From Vigna angularis (Eukaryota; Streptophyta; Magnoliopsida; Fabales; Fabaceae): DNA of 64,000 bases. A model generated the notes under the pieces. It saw only the letters and a program-made list of their open reading frames with translations, had not been told where the DNA came from and ran no database searches. How positions within the stretch are numbered: position 1 is the stretch's first letter; the number at the start of each line of letters is the position of its first letter. A program made the translations under genes and the position numbers. The DNA lies in the NCBI RefSeq assembly GCF_016808095.1, contig NC_068970.1, positions 16,536,501 to 16,600,500 of the forward strand. The letters run 5' to 3'. Shown here piece after piece: positions 15,297 through 28,418 of the stretch.

Positions 15297-18200
15297 ATGG
15301 CCGAATCGGTGGAGCTGCCTAGTCGCTTGGCGATTCTCCCTTTCAAGAACAAGGTTCTCTTACCCGGCGCCATCATCAGAATCCGCTGCACTTCCCCTAC
15401 CAGGTACCTCTCCTTCTCCGTTTCCCCTTCAAGTTGGCATTTAATTAATACGACATATTAACTTTTATTCCTCCAATTCTGGTTTTGAGTGCTTGTTTTG
15501 TTTGATCCGGAGGAGTTTTTTATTACTATAATCCGCAGCTTTGTCTGTTGATCTCCTTTCGAGTTTGCTCCTTAATTTACCCCAATCAGTTAAATTACAG
15601 TCTCCGAAAGTTATTTAGGTGGCTACTTTAGTTCTCAAATTACAAGAATTAGGCAAACATGGCTGAGTGTTGTTTTTTTTACTACAAACTTTAATTTGAC
15701 AAATTAAAATAAATGAATATTTAGGGATGATTGATGGAATTTTTGGGTGAAATTAGACTCCATAGTTTAAAAGGATCAGCTAAAATAAATTATATTTGGA
15801 GAGGATTAATGGAATTTTCGTTTTCAGGATGAGAGAAATATTGGCAATATAGTTTCTAATACTCTTTTTTCAACTCTTGAACGCGTCATTATTGTTAGCT
15901 TGGTATTTATTGGTAATCCTAAAGTTATGGGTCCCTCTTAAACACGTTTTTGTTGTCTGGGTATTTGCTAGTGGGTACTCTAAGTTATGGGTCAACTTTT
16001 TATTTGATGTCTCACTAGCTCGCAGTTTTGTGACTTTAAGTACATTTCATTTAACAGTAAAGAGTGCTACTGACATTGAAATTATGTTTCTAAGGATTAT
16101 TTTGTCAATTCATGTAAAAAGAGGATACTTTGTCCACTTAGTATTTACTTGTTCATTTATTGTTTTTGTTTTAGTTACAATGGTTTACTAAAACAAAAGT
16201 GACTCATTGACTGTACCAAAAAGTTCAACATTTTTAATTTCTCGATGTCTTTAAGCATTACCTGTGACTGTTTCTTTGATTTACTGAAGTGTGAAGTTGG
16301 TGGAACAAGAGCTTTGGCAGCGAGAAGAGAAGGGGTTGATTGGCATCCTGCCAGTGCGTGATGCTGCTGAAATTAAGCCAGCAGGTCCTACTGTATCTGA
16401 AGGTGATAAATTGTTTTTTTTTTTTAAGTTTAGTTTTTATACACTATTATTAGTGTGGAAATATTTACACTGTCAACCAATACAAATGTATTATTGACAT
16501 GACTTTTAAGATAGTTATTATAGCATTCAACAGTCATACTTCTTTATCATGGAAGACAATGGGGGATTGAATATAAAAACCTTTACATTGTTAGGATAAG
16601 AAGAACTATTTACTCTTTTTTGTTTTCACCTCGACCAAATAAGCACAGGCACTGATTCTGCAAATCAAAACACAAGAGTTCAAGGTGGTTCATCGGATTC
16701 TCATAAGCTTGACACAAAAAAGCAGAATGATGTTGTTCATTGGCACAATAGGTAAGACTCAAACGAATACCTTTTGTGTCATTCTATAATCTCAGATCAA
16801 GTTAGTTGATAATAAATGTTATACATTCTAACAGTTCATCACTCCATCTGCAATTTGGATTAAGTTGTATAAGTTGAACGTTTTTAATGATGTTATAAAT
16901 TGTAACAGTTCAAAAGTCTGTTGTCTTTTTCTTTTTTGCCTGAACTGATGGCTTCTTTTGTATATCTACCTTTAGATGTTGGTAATTACAAAAAAGTACA
17001 ATAATTTTGTAATTCTATCAATTGAACAACTTATGGCTTGTTTAGTTTGAACAGAATGTTTTCTATTTTCTCTGATGATAACTATTATTATCACCTTATT
17101 TTCACTTTATTTCTGATTTTCAAATATTTGTACAGGAAATTGTGTAACAAACATTTTGGTATTTTCTCCATTTCATGTAGAAATCACTAAAAACAGGAAA
17201 CAAAGTGAAAAATAGGTGGAATTTGTGTAATAATTAGATAAAACAGGAAATGGAAACAGAAAATGTTTTCTTAAAACAAACTAGCCCTTACTTATCTGAT
17301 CAAATGTTGCAAAATGAAACCTGAAAATTTCGGTGGATTTTTATCAACTTTGGTTCCAGGGGAGTAGCTGCCCGACCCTTACATTTATCAAGGGGAGTGG
17401 AGAAACCAAGTGGGAGGGTTACATACACAGTTGTTCTTGAAGGTTTATGCAGATTTAGAGTACAGGAACTGAGCACAAGAGGAATATACCATACTGCAAG
17501 GATAACTTCCCTTGAAATGACTAAGACTGGTAAGTTGTTAGTACTCTTTCTTCAGTATTAGCTTCTGTGTCGGAAATCTATATTGTAAGAGTTGTATATC
17601 CGACAGTGATGGGTTCCACCAGAAATTTGATATTTTATTTTCTATAAACAGTTAAATGATTATTTGGAGACCTATGCCTTCCACTTGATGTAAACACTAT
17701 AAACTGAAGTTTTTGTTTTCTGACTGTGAACATTTAATTCAAAAAACAAATCTTTAGAGAGTTATTCCCCTTCACATCCCTTTTAACAACTTCTTCCAAT
17801 GTTCTTCATGATCCTCTACCCCTTTCATAGGACTAAACCATACCATTTACTGGTGCTTTCAAGGCACTTCTTAGTACCTGAACTTTAATACCTTTTAAAC
17901 TAGCATGCTCTTTCCTCGTGAGAAGTATACAGTAAAAAGAATTTTATTGTTTTCAGCTTAACAGTGTGGCTTTTAGCATTATGGTAAAATGGAAAAAAGG
18001 AATTTTATACTTGTTTCATGATGATTCAACCATTGATAAAATTTAATTCATTAACTCTGAAGACTAGTTGCTTCCATTTTTATAATCTAGAGCTGGAACA
18101 AGTGGAGCAAGACCCAGATTTCATATTGTTGTCTCGCCAATTCAAAGCTACTGCTATGGAGCTTATTTCTGTTTTGGAGCTGGTAAAGCTTTTACCTTTA

Positions 18201-21200
18201 GCACTTAACATTTACTGAAAATACAAAATTGTTATTTGAGTTTTTAGCTCTAGAAAACCTAGGATAATATAAATATTAGTTGAATTTACCATTTCAGTCT
18301 ATGCTTGCCTAAAATATTTTGGGTTATTGATGTTAACTTCTGTTTCATAGTTATATGCATAAACTGTTAATTTTAATATTTTGGGATTGCCATCCTTTCT
18401 GTTTAGCTAACAATTCCTTGCTTGTTTATAGAAACAAAAAACTGGTGGAAGGACAAAAGTCCTTTTGGATAACGTTCCAGTTCACAAGTTGGCTGATATA
18501 TTTGTTGCTAGTTTTGAGATAAGTTTTGAAGAACAATTATCTATGCTGGACTCAGTTGACCCCAAAGTGAGGCTTTCAAAAGCAACTGAGTTAGTTGACA
18601 GGCATTTACAGGTGAGTAATAGAGTTACTGACGCTTGACTTGGCTTGGTCTTTTAGCTTCACTAATTCTACTTGTGCCTGTATATGCCAACAGTCAATTC
18701 GTGTGGCTGAGAAAATTACTCAAAAGGTTGAAGGACAATTGTCAAAATCTCAGAAAGAATTTCTTTTGCGCCAGCAGGTTAGTTTTCTTGCACCTTTTTT
18801 CATGATTTATTTGTCATATACAAATGCAAGGGTATAGGTGTTATACTGAGAGGAGAGTTACATCCTTCTAAAATTCAATTAAATGTTTCAAGCCAATAGT
18901 TTTTTCAGATTATTATGACAAGTAGGAAGTCCTCGTGCATAGTATGCTTTAGTAGATAATTTTTCTTTCCTTAATGACCGCAATATATATAAATATGTGG
19001 AAAAATAGCAATGTATTTTCTCTCGGTTTAGATAAATCCTTGCAGGAAATGCTGCATTGGAGCATTTTTCTGCTTTGTTTATGTGTGTTAATTTAATTGA
19101 AATGTTCTCTTTATGTATTATATATTTAGATGAGGGCCATAAAAGAGGAGCTTGGTGATAATGATGATGATGAGGATGACCTGGCTGCTCTCGAAAGAAA
19201 AATGCAAAGTGCAAGAATGCCACAGAATATATGGAAACATGCACACAGAGAGTTAAGGTACTTCTCAATGGAAACATAGTTAGATGTAGTGATAAACTTA
19301 AGATTTATCTTTTTAAGGGAATAATTTGTTCATATGATTTGCAAAATGAAAAGGATAATATCAAAGTTGAGGTACTTCTCAATGGGAACATAGTTAGATA
19401 TGGTGCTGAACTTAGGATTGAACTTTGTGAGGGAATAACTTGTTACATATGATCTGCAAAATGAAAAAGAAAATGATACTATCGTAATTTAAGTGCTTTT
19501 GTAGCCTTAGATAGACAATCAGTTCATTTTACTAATTTGTGTCTCAGGAGGCTTAAAAAAATGCAGCCACAGCAACCTGGGTATAACAGTTCAAGGGTTT
19601 ACCTAGAGCTTCTTGCTGACCTGCCCTGGCAGAAAGCTAGTGAAGAGATTGAACTGGACTTAAAAGCTGCGCTGAAGCGACTTGATAGTGATCACTATGG
19701 TTTAGTGAAGGTTAAGCAAAGGATAATTGAATACCTGGCTGTTCGCAAGGTTGTCAAACAACTCTTACTATACTTTTCTAGTGTATTTGAAATTTAATTA
19801 GTTACTAATTTAAGTACATGTATACTTTACAGCTTAAACCAGATGCAAGGGGTCCTGTGTTGTGCTTTGTTGGGCCACCAGGTGTTGGGAAAACATCTTT
19901 GGCATCTTCTATTGCTGCTGCCTTGGGAAGAAAATTTGTGCGCATATCCCTTGGTGGAGTCAAGGATGAGGCTGATATTAGAGGACATAGGAGAACATAT
20001 GTTGGAAGCATGCCTGGGCGGCTCATAGATGGATTAAAGGTTCAACTGAATTTAAAATTTCTGACATTACTTGTAATAGCCTCTGATTTGCATGACATTT
20101 ACAAATACACGGGTGAGGTTATTGATAGTTTTAGATTATGAGAGATGGAATGCTTTCATTTTCTTGTTTTCTCTGGGCCTAGGCCTTTTGGTTTTGTCCT
20201 AGTGAGTGTGACTAGAATTGAGTCAGTTTTAGGATAGGTTGGATATAGACTAAATCCGAAATTCCAAAATGCTTATGCAAAACTGTAGTACATAAATGTT
20301 GATTCAGTTAGAATACAAATGGAGGAGTTAACAGGAGACTCGGTATATTTTTTTACTCGACATTGGAAGGGCCTCTTGTACAGAAGAAAAGCTGCATTTA
20401 TGAGGATTTGGTGCATTTGAATGGATTATTAGGAGTGAATCAGTATTAGTTCTAGTGAATGAGACAAGAACTTACTCAGAACTAGGATGCATCGAGACTA
20501 AACCTCTATGAATGAGTTATTAGGACTAGTGAATGAGGCTAAAACTTAGTCGGAATTAGGAAAACTGTATTTATGAGGGTTTGGTGCATATGATCGATGT
20601 ATTAGGACTGAATCAGTGTTACTCCTAGTAAATGAGACTAGAACTGAGTCAGAATTAGGATGCATAAAGACTAGATCTAAGATTCCAAAATGCTTACATA
20701 AAACTGTATTACAGAAAATGCTTATCAGTTAGAATAGAAAGGGAGGATAAGAAAGGAGATTTAGTAATTTTTATATTGAGACTTGGAGGGCCTCATTTTT
20801 GAGTAATTGGTGCATATGATTATGACTAGAGTATTAGATCAGACAGTTCTCACTCCTTTCAGTGCACTCTAATTTGAAGTCAGAGTTATAGACAGAGATG
20901 GACTAAAACGAAAACCCTATTATCTAACTTGACTTTTTTTTCAATAGAGGATAACATAAGGGATATTGTCACTTACATAGACGAGTTTCAGAAATTAGAA
21001 TCAGATATGCAAATGCAATAGAGAGCCCCCTTGATCTACGTTTTTTAATCAACTCTCGTTTGCTTCTTTGTGTTAGGGATTCTGAAAAGAATTCCTAACC
21101 AGTTCTATCTCTACTCAAACACCACAGTCAAAAATGGGAAAAGAAAGAAGAGTATGATTGGTATTCACAACAAAAGAATCAAGATTACACTGTATCTCAG

Positions 21201-24200
21201 GAGCTTAACCTCCTTCACCTGGTGCTAAGACCGGTCTACACATACAAACTACTCAACAGCCAACTGAAACACTAAGGGTCCTAATATATAGGTCCTTTTC
21301 CTGCCCCCTCACTTAACTGATTAGCAGTTAAGTAGTTAGGTGTTCTTAACTGACTAGCAGTTAAGTGTTTAAGTGTTCTGTTTCTCCTTCCTCCTCTCAT
21401 ATACTCTCCACGTCCTAACACTTTGTTTTTAGGAGGATACAAAATCCTCCTATCATGTTATTTTCATATATAAAAACTGTTGTGGTATTATTAGGAGACA
21501 AGGAGATACAAAATCCTCCTATCATAATATTTTCATGTCTCCTTACAACTTTTTTTGTCAAGGAGGGAGGCCACTGATATTGAACGATCGGAATGTTAAA
21601 ACGTGGGTTAACAAGTAGTTTTTACTCATTAGCGGATCCACTGACAGTTTGTTTATTCTTCTATGATCGTATGATGCTGGATATATATTTTTTGTGTAAT
21701 TTATAATACTTCAGAGAGAATATGGAGTTTAATAAATAGTTTTGATTAGTGAACTCATGGGGTTGTTCTTTATTCTCTTGTGGTCATAATAGTATCTAAG
21801 TTTTCTTTTTTCTTTACATTGTAAAAATGTTTCATCTATATAATAATATTTTTCTAATTAATGTGTTTGTATGAAATTAAGATAATTTTAGTAATCATAT
21901 TTTACCGATGTACATATATAGAGTGAGAAGACATCATCTCACATTAACATAATGTTTCATACGAAGTATTTTAAAGCTTGGATACTGTTTTATTTCTTTC
22001 TCACATTATAACGTGTACTTCAAGTCATTAAGGGCAAGCATTAAGATTATACCATACAAAATTGAATATATAATATGGTTGTTGATGTGTTTTTCTCTCT
22101 TTGAATTTTATACTGATCATTTCATTTTACATCTAACTTACAGAGAGTAGGTGTGTGCAATCCTGTCATGTTGCTTGATGAAGTTGACAAGACAGGCTCT
22201 GATATTCGTGGAGATCCAGCTTCAGCATTGCTAGAGGTTCTTGATCCAGAACAAAATAAATCATTCAACGATCAGTATCCTTTACTTTTCAAGATGTGTT
22301 CCTTGAATTTGCTCTCCTCCCTTGTTAGATGGGATGATACTTTTTCAGTCCCCGACATCCTTTCTGATGAAAATTTTTCCCTTTCACGCCTCACCTAGCC
22401 ACATAAAAAAGCCTTAAGTTGAAAGAATGAATAATACAATAGCTATTTCCTGGTTGGAGACACCTGTTTTTCATTTTTACCATCTGCTTGTCTGCCCATA
22501 ATTGAGTTTTTTTTTTTTTCTAGCATAAACTATATTCTTATTTTGAACTTGATCTAGCTACCTTCACTTTATTTTTCTGAAGATTTCACCATCTTCCTTT
22601 TTGACATTTGATTGTTAAGGGTAAGTTAATCTTGACACAAGTTGTTTTTTTTTTGTAAGGAAATTGTGTTAATGTATACCCTAATATATCTATTACTTGA
22701 CGAGAATTGTTCACTTTCGCCCTGTTTCCCTTTTAACGCACATTGCCCAAATGATTTCTTATCCTCCTTGTTACTGACAACAAAGCATTCCCCTCACTAT
22801 TTAGTAATATTTTATCTTTTACTGTAAAAAAATCTGTCGGATTCCTTAACGTTAGCTAGCTACTTGAATGTTCCATTTGATCTATCCAAGGTAGTCTTTG
22901 TGGCTACGGCAAATAGGTTGCAACCCATTCCTCCACCACTTCGTGATAGGATGGAAGTAATTGAGCTTCCTGGATACACACCTGAGGAAAAGCTCCACAT
23001 AGCTATGCAGCATTTGATTCCAAGAGTTTTAGACCAACATGGATTGAGTTCTGAGTTTCTTCAGATTCCAGAGGTAGCGAATGTTTTTTGATTATACAAA
23101 AATAGTTTCGGAAACATAAAAAGTTTCTTCTCATTCAAGGAAAGGGCAAAAATAAAAGGAATAAGAAGACAAACATATGAAGTATTATTAGTTTACATGG
23201 TATTGTAAATGTACGGGTGAGCAATTGATTTTGATAGTATCCATAACTGTAAATATCTTTTCAGTCTTGCCATTGTGGAAAATAACTGGTTTTTATGTTT
23301 TGGTTGTATCTTACATTTATTGATTGAATATCTAAAGTCATTCTTTTGCTAATCCTTGCTTTCTATGTTTTGGTTGTATCTTACATTTTATTGATTGAAT
23401 ATCTGAAGTCTTTCTTTTACTAATCCTTGTGATTGCATTCTTTCCTTCTACATGGTCCTTGTTCTTAAGGATGCTATTAAACTATGAAATCGTATGTAGC
23501 ATAATAGTCTGAACTGAAATTACTATAAAAGGATAATCTCAACTGAAATACTTCCTATACCATTTTGTGTTCCTAGAAAGAAAATTTGTATAGAAATCTA
23601 ATGAAGGGCTATTTTGATTTAGGCAATGGTAAAGCTTGTCATTAACAGATATACTAGGGAAGCTGGTGTGAGAAATTTGGAAAGGAATATAGCTGCCTTG
23701 GCTCGAGCTGCTGCAGTAAGAGTTTTAGAGCAAGAACAAGTAGTTCCATTAAACAAAGGGATGCAAGGACTTACTACACCACTTGTGGAAAACAGACTGG
23801 CTGACGGGACTGAAGTTGAGATGGAAGTGATACCTATTGGTGTCAATAGTCGGGACATCACAAACACATTCAGGATTGCCTCTCCATTGGTTGTGGACGA
23901 ACCTATGCTTGAGAAAGTGCTTGGGGTAATTGATATGCCATAGCATGTTATAATGAATGTTTACAACATTTCTTTGATATATTAAGTGTAAATGAATTGG
24001 CTTGGTTGTGATGTCACCATGAAACCTTTTTCATAAGAAAATTTTGAAGGAAATTATTTATCTGATGTCATGTAATGCAGCCCCCAAGATTTGATGGTAG
24101 TGAGGCTGCCGAACGTGTGGCTACCCCTGGGGTCTCTGTTGGGCTAGTTTGGACTGCCTTTGGCGGAGAAGTTCAGTTTGTGGAGGCTACAGCAATGGTT

Positions 24201-26590
24201 GGGAAGGGTGAACTGCATCTTACTGGACAGCTTGGTGATGTAATAAAAGAATCAGCTCAGATTGCTCTAACATGGGTATGCAATAAAATCCAATTTGTTT
24301 AATTATCCTTCCATCTTGATTGGTTTTATCTAGCATCATGTTCATAAAAGTTTATCTATGGTTATGGTTTGCTAGTATTGTATCTTGAATTTTATTGTTC
24401 CTGTTTGGATCCAATTATAAGGTCCCGATCAGCTATTATGATGTGGTTCTCCCAATATTCTTATCAATTTTTATTTGGGGCTTACCTCCATATTTCTGAG
24501 TTGCCAAAAAGTAGCATGGGTGGTGATGCTAACATTGCTGTGTTCGTTAAGACTAGTCAAAGGTTTAGTTTGTGGTTAGATCACATGGGTCCTAGGATTT
24601 TGGAATGTGGTGAGATGTTAGGATTCAATTGCAAGGTATTAGATTTGAGTGCTGTGTTAGCCATGTGGGAGTCTCACTCCTCTTATTTTCCTATCTTTCA
24701 ATAATATTATATACATTTCTATCACCTATTGTGCTCTATTCTATTTCTGTACTTTCGGTATCCATCAGAGTCCATTAAGTGTGTTTGTTGAAAAAAAAAA
24801 CTGTTGTTTGAATCTTGCGGTGTGCACAAGTGAAGTATTCTTTTATTTTTAAGCCTTATTGGGTCATTCAGATTGAAGGCTGTATCAGCATGATATGCTT
24901 GTTGTACACTTTGGCTCTCATTTTCCTTTTTATAGATGCCATCAGACTGTTATATATGCTCAACATATGGATTAAATCGGGAATCATTACTTGCTTTTCT
25001 TTAACTATGAAGGATTGGTTTTGTAGGTAAGGGCAAGGGCAACTGATCTTAGGCTGGCTGCTGAGGAGGGATTTAGTCTTTTGGAGGGTCGTGATGTACA
25101 CATACATTTTCCAGCAGGTGCTGTACCTAAAGATGGTCCCTCAGCAGGTGTGACTTTGGTCACGGCATTAGTATCACTTTTCAGTCAGCAAAGGGTGAGA
25201 TCAGACACGGCTATGACTGGAGAGATGACATTGAGAGGTCTGGTCCTACCCGTTGGTGGTGTCAAGGATAAGGTAAAATTCTTAAATCTTTTGGACCTTT
25301 GTCAACTTTCTGAGACAGGACTATTGACCTAAATAGAATGAATTCAGAGCGTGGGCTGAAATTAAGAAACATACTGATGATAAGGACAAAAAAGTAAAGT
25401 AGGATGAAAAATAAGAAAAATAAGTTCATAACTTGTGAGTTGTGATGGGTTAATTTGATTTGTCGTTTTTTCATGTTCGCAATACATACTATTCAATGTG
25501 TGAGTTTTTTGGTTAGATTTTATAATTTTTTCCATTCTGCCACGCTGTCCACCGTAAAAGTAAGAGTAAGTTTTGCCTGCTGCCTTCCATTGACAACACA
25601 GTACACATAACAGTAACCAATTTCACTTTCTGAGATAAAATTTGGTTGTTGTCAGAAGTTGGAATAGCTTAGCATTATTTTTAATGACTTAATTAACTCT
25701 TCGGTCCCATAATAGATCTGTCCTATTTTGTATTTTTTGTTTGGTTTTGGTCGAACTTAATTTTTTTAGCATGCTCTGTCTCTCTGTTTGAGTTCAACAC
25801 TCGTTCCTTTGAGGAAAGAGATGACCGATACGTATCTTTGTGAATTATTTGGGATAGACATACAGAAAATGGATCTCTTTTGTGCTTTTAGGCGCCATGG
25901 GCTTCATAGCTTATAGAGACTTAATTAACTCTATTATGCTTTTTTACCAAAAGAAATTAACCAATTTCTGGGTAGAATTATATTAACCCAGTTTGCTATT
26001 TCAGATGGAGTTAATGCTTTTGTAATAGTTAGTTTTCCAGTTTTGTGCGGCTTTAACTGCATTGGTCGTATCTAATTAAACATGTTCAAGAAAGAGATTA
26101 AGAAAGATTAAGGTTGTAAAAGGTGGTAAAAATGACCTTTTTCATTATTTCAGATACTAGCTGCACATCGTTATGGTATTAAGAGAGTTATAATGCCTGA
26201 AAGGAACTTGAAGGACTTGGTTGAAGTACCATCGTCAGTGCTAGCCAATTTGGAGGTAATTCAACAGCCCTGTTTTGCTGCAAGGTTGCACATTTTACGA
26301 CTACGAGTGACCATGTTTCCTATTAATCTAGACAATTCAACGGTCTTGAAAATTCTTTATTTATTTTTAACTAGTATATTCAAACCTTCAGTAGGCCTTG
26401 TAAATGCCTATTTTCGTTTTCTACATTTTAATGTTTCTCAATCAGGTTTTATCAGCACTGAAATGAAGCAGAAAATCACAATTTTATCTTTTAAATTTCC
26501 TTACAGATTTTGCTGGCAAAACGAGTGGAAGATGTGTTGGAGCATGCTTTTGATGGGGGGTGCCCTTGGAGGCAACACTCAAAGTTATAA
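15297..26590 (+). CDS. LON2: Peroxisomal Lon protease homolog 2 (LON2), 17 exons
   Basis: ATP-dependent AAA+ serine protease of the peroxisome matrix; in Arabidopsis LON2 supports matrix protein import and restrains pexophagy. Exons by GT-AG junctions and frame: 15297-15403, 16290-16402, 16649-16751, 17360-17529, 18091-18182, 18432-18611, 18694-18777, 19130-19257, 19548-19749, 19833-20039, 22144-22274, 22860-23073, 23623-23925, 24081-24275, 25027-25272, 26154-26255, 26507-26590. They total 2,661 nt, or 886 residues, close to the 888 I recall for Arabidopsis LON2. The N-terminus [16 protein letters not shown] starts the substrate-binding LAN domain. Walker [10 protein letters not shown] is near 407, Walker B VMLLDE near 470. 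The Ser-Lys dyad is Ser782 in [10 protein letters not shown] and Lys825 in GGVKDK, 43 residues apart as in bacterial Lon. The C-terminal SKL is a canonical PTS1, which separates it from mitochondrial LON1. Exon 11/12 uses donor CA|GTATCC and acceptor TAG|CTACTT, giving NDHYLN. Confidence 0.95.
17035..17286. mobile_element. Possible hAT-like MITE in LON2 intron 3
   Basis: The segment from GGCTTGTTTAGTTTGAACAG to AAACAAACTAGCC reads as an imperfect inverted repeat: the ends pair, and so do the inner ATGTTTTCTATTTTC and GGAAACAGAAAATG blocks. The 252-bp size and GGCTTGTTT-type ends resemble hAT MITEs. I could not find a clean 8-bp target duplication. Confidence 0.4.
20040..22143 (+). other. LON2 intron 10 (2.1 kb), expanded by repeats
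   Basis: This is the longest LON2 intron. It holds an imperfect direct duplication with about 420-bp spacing (TTCCAAAATGCTTA near 20262 and 20682; GGAGGGCCTC-type blocks near 20367 and 20788) and a solo LTR at 21071-21420. No separate gene was found. Confidence 0.7.
21071..21420. mobile_element. 350-bp solo LTR (or TRIM-like) inside LON2 intron 10
   Basis: The element starts TGTTAGGG and ends CCTAACA, so it has TG...CA ends and a short inverted repeat. It is bracketed by perfect 5-bp duplications CTTTG at 21066-21070 and 21421-21425. It contains a TATATA-like motif and a repeated AGCAGTTAAGT block, but no coding frame. Size and duplication fit a solo LTR of a copia or TRIM element. Confidence 0.85.
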
Positions 26591-27665
26591 CAGAAACCTT
26601 GATACGAAGGTCGTGGTAGTACCCACACCATTGTGTTTCAAATCATTAATGGCTTGTATATCAATTCAACATACGGTCCCATTCTGATCTAAGATTCTCC
26701 TTCTGATCCCGGGGTCGAGTCCAAGTACATTGACCTATTCAAGTGGCCGTAATTGAGCAAAACTCAACAGACCAACAATTTGGATGCGAGCTGACATTCA
26801 ATATATCATTGAAAATTCACTTCACCATAATTTTAGTGTGTAAATGCTTTAGCTTGAGATCAGCTATTGTGGAAGGTGACATTTTTAAGAGCTCTTCATG
26901 CAATATACCCCGCTCACTCCTTTTGTAAATTATTTACCTTCTCCCCATACATATATATAATTTTTTTTGTAATCATAGATAATTAACTTCAAACAAGAGT
27001 GTTTCCTCTCTCTTTATCCTGGTTTTTTCAACCGTTTTTCTTTCTTACGTTTTGGTCTGTTTAGTCAGTAAGAGTTTCCAAATATGCTGTCAACTGCATG
27101 TTTGCACAGGGATGGTCAAACTTTGTCCATCGTACTTACTTCAGGATGATGGAAGGGGTGCTCTGCTCCCTGGTTTCTTCGTGGTCTCTCTTTTTTTCCC
27201 CATTATAAAAAAACTGCAGTGTAGATATTGATATTTTAACAACTTTTCTTAACAAATTTTTGAACATGAATTAGGCGTTTCTATTTATATTTGAAATGGA
27301 TCAATCATAATTGTTAAAAAGTTGTTAAATTTTTTTTCCTATTCTTTTTCATGTAACACGGGCTCTTATTGCTAATTTTCTAATGATTAATCATATAAGA
27401 AATAAAAGATTGAATCATTTATTGAAAGTGGAATTGCAAAAAAAGATAAAAAAATTATACAATTAATATCATCCACAAAATGATGCTAATGGGTTTTCAT
27501 ACATATAAATGAAAAAAAAAATACTATAACTGTAACTTACACATTTTTATATCTATGATGTTATTAGGATTGAGATAAATATTACATATTTGCCTTGTCC
27601 CCATCTTTATACCCGCCTAATAACTATTTCTATTTAAATTACTAAAATACTCATAATTTATTAGG

Positions 27666-27754
<89 letters not shown>

Positions 27755-28053
27755 TTTTAGTCTTTAGTTTTATAATCATTTTTTAGGTGTATATTTTTTT
27801 TTCTTTTATAATTGTTTGACTTACTATGAAATCAATTCACATCTTCAAGATATTTCTTCTTCTATCAGAACCTTTGTGCAATTATGTTCTAATGATGTAT
27901 GCAAATTAAATACTTTTTATGTCTATATTTGAATATTTTTACTCCTTTTTAATATTTTTGTTTATTGTTTATTTTTTTCACATGAGAATCTTTAACTCTT
28001 AATTTAAGTGTTTAATAACATATAAACTCTTCATTTACTAGGTAATATAAAAA
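26591..28053. other. LON2 3' flank and intergenic stretch
   Basis: After the LON2 stop the sequence is non-coding. An exact polyadenylation site could not be chosen. The main landmark is a (TA)n microsatellite at 27667-27752. Confidence 0.6.
27667..27752. repeat. (TA)n microsatellite
   Basis: About 43 uninterrupted TA units. Confidence 0.98.
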
Positions 28054-28418
28054 AAGATTAAATTTTTTAGTCCATGAATTTTGACGCAAATTGGAATTCG
28101 TCAATGTTTAAAACTCTAATACATTTTGATCCCTAAATTTTTGAAATGAATGGATATAGTTTTTTTTCACTTAGTTATGTTAAATTTTTTGGATGTGTCA
28201 AATGCGTTTTCAAGCTCACATTGAAGTGTGAACGTGTAAAACGGTGTAAAATCTCAAATGCTAGTATAAAACATGTTTGACATGTAAAAAAAATTTAAAC
28301 ATAATTGGGTATGACTATATCTATTCATTTTTAAAGTTTATGAACCAAAATGCATTAAATTTTCGAACAATTGACGAATTCTAGTCAAAGTTTAGTGACT
28401 AAAAATACATTTAATCTT
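28054..28418. mobile_element. Mutator-like MITE with long inverted repeats
   Basis: The left end AAGATTAAATTTTTTAGTCC and the right end GTGACTAAAAATACATTTAA (then TCTT) are inverted copies. Homology continues inward for about 130 bp (AATTCGTCAA against TTGACGAATT; ATACATTTTG against CAAAATGCAT; AATGGATATAG against CTATATCTATT). Flanks are ATAAAAA on both sides, a possible 7-bp target duplication in low-complexity sequence. No coding capacity. Elements with this end type are widespread in legumes, as I recall. Confidence 0.75.

Noticed and set aside
24369..24704. 111-codon frame in LON2 intron 14
   Set aside because: It lies wholly inside an intron defined by correct flanking exons, and shows no recognisable domain.
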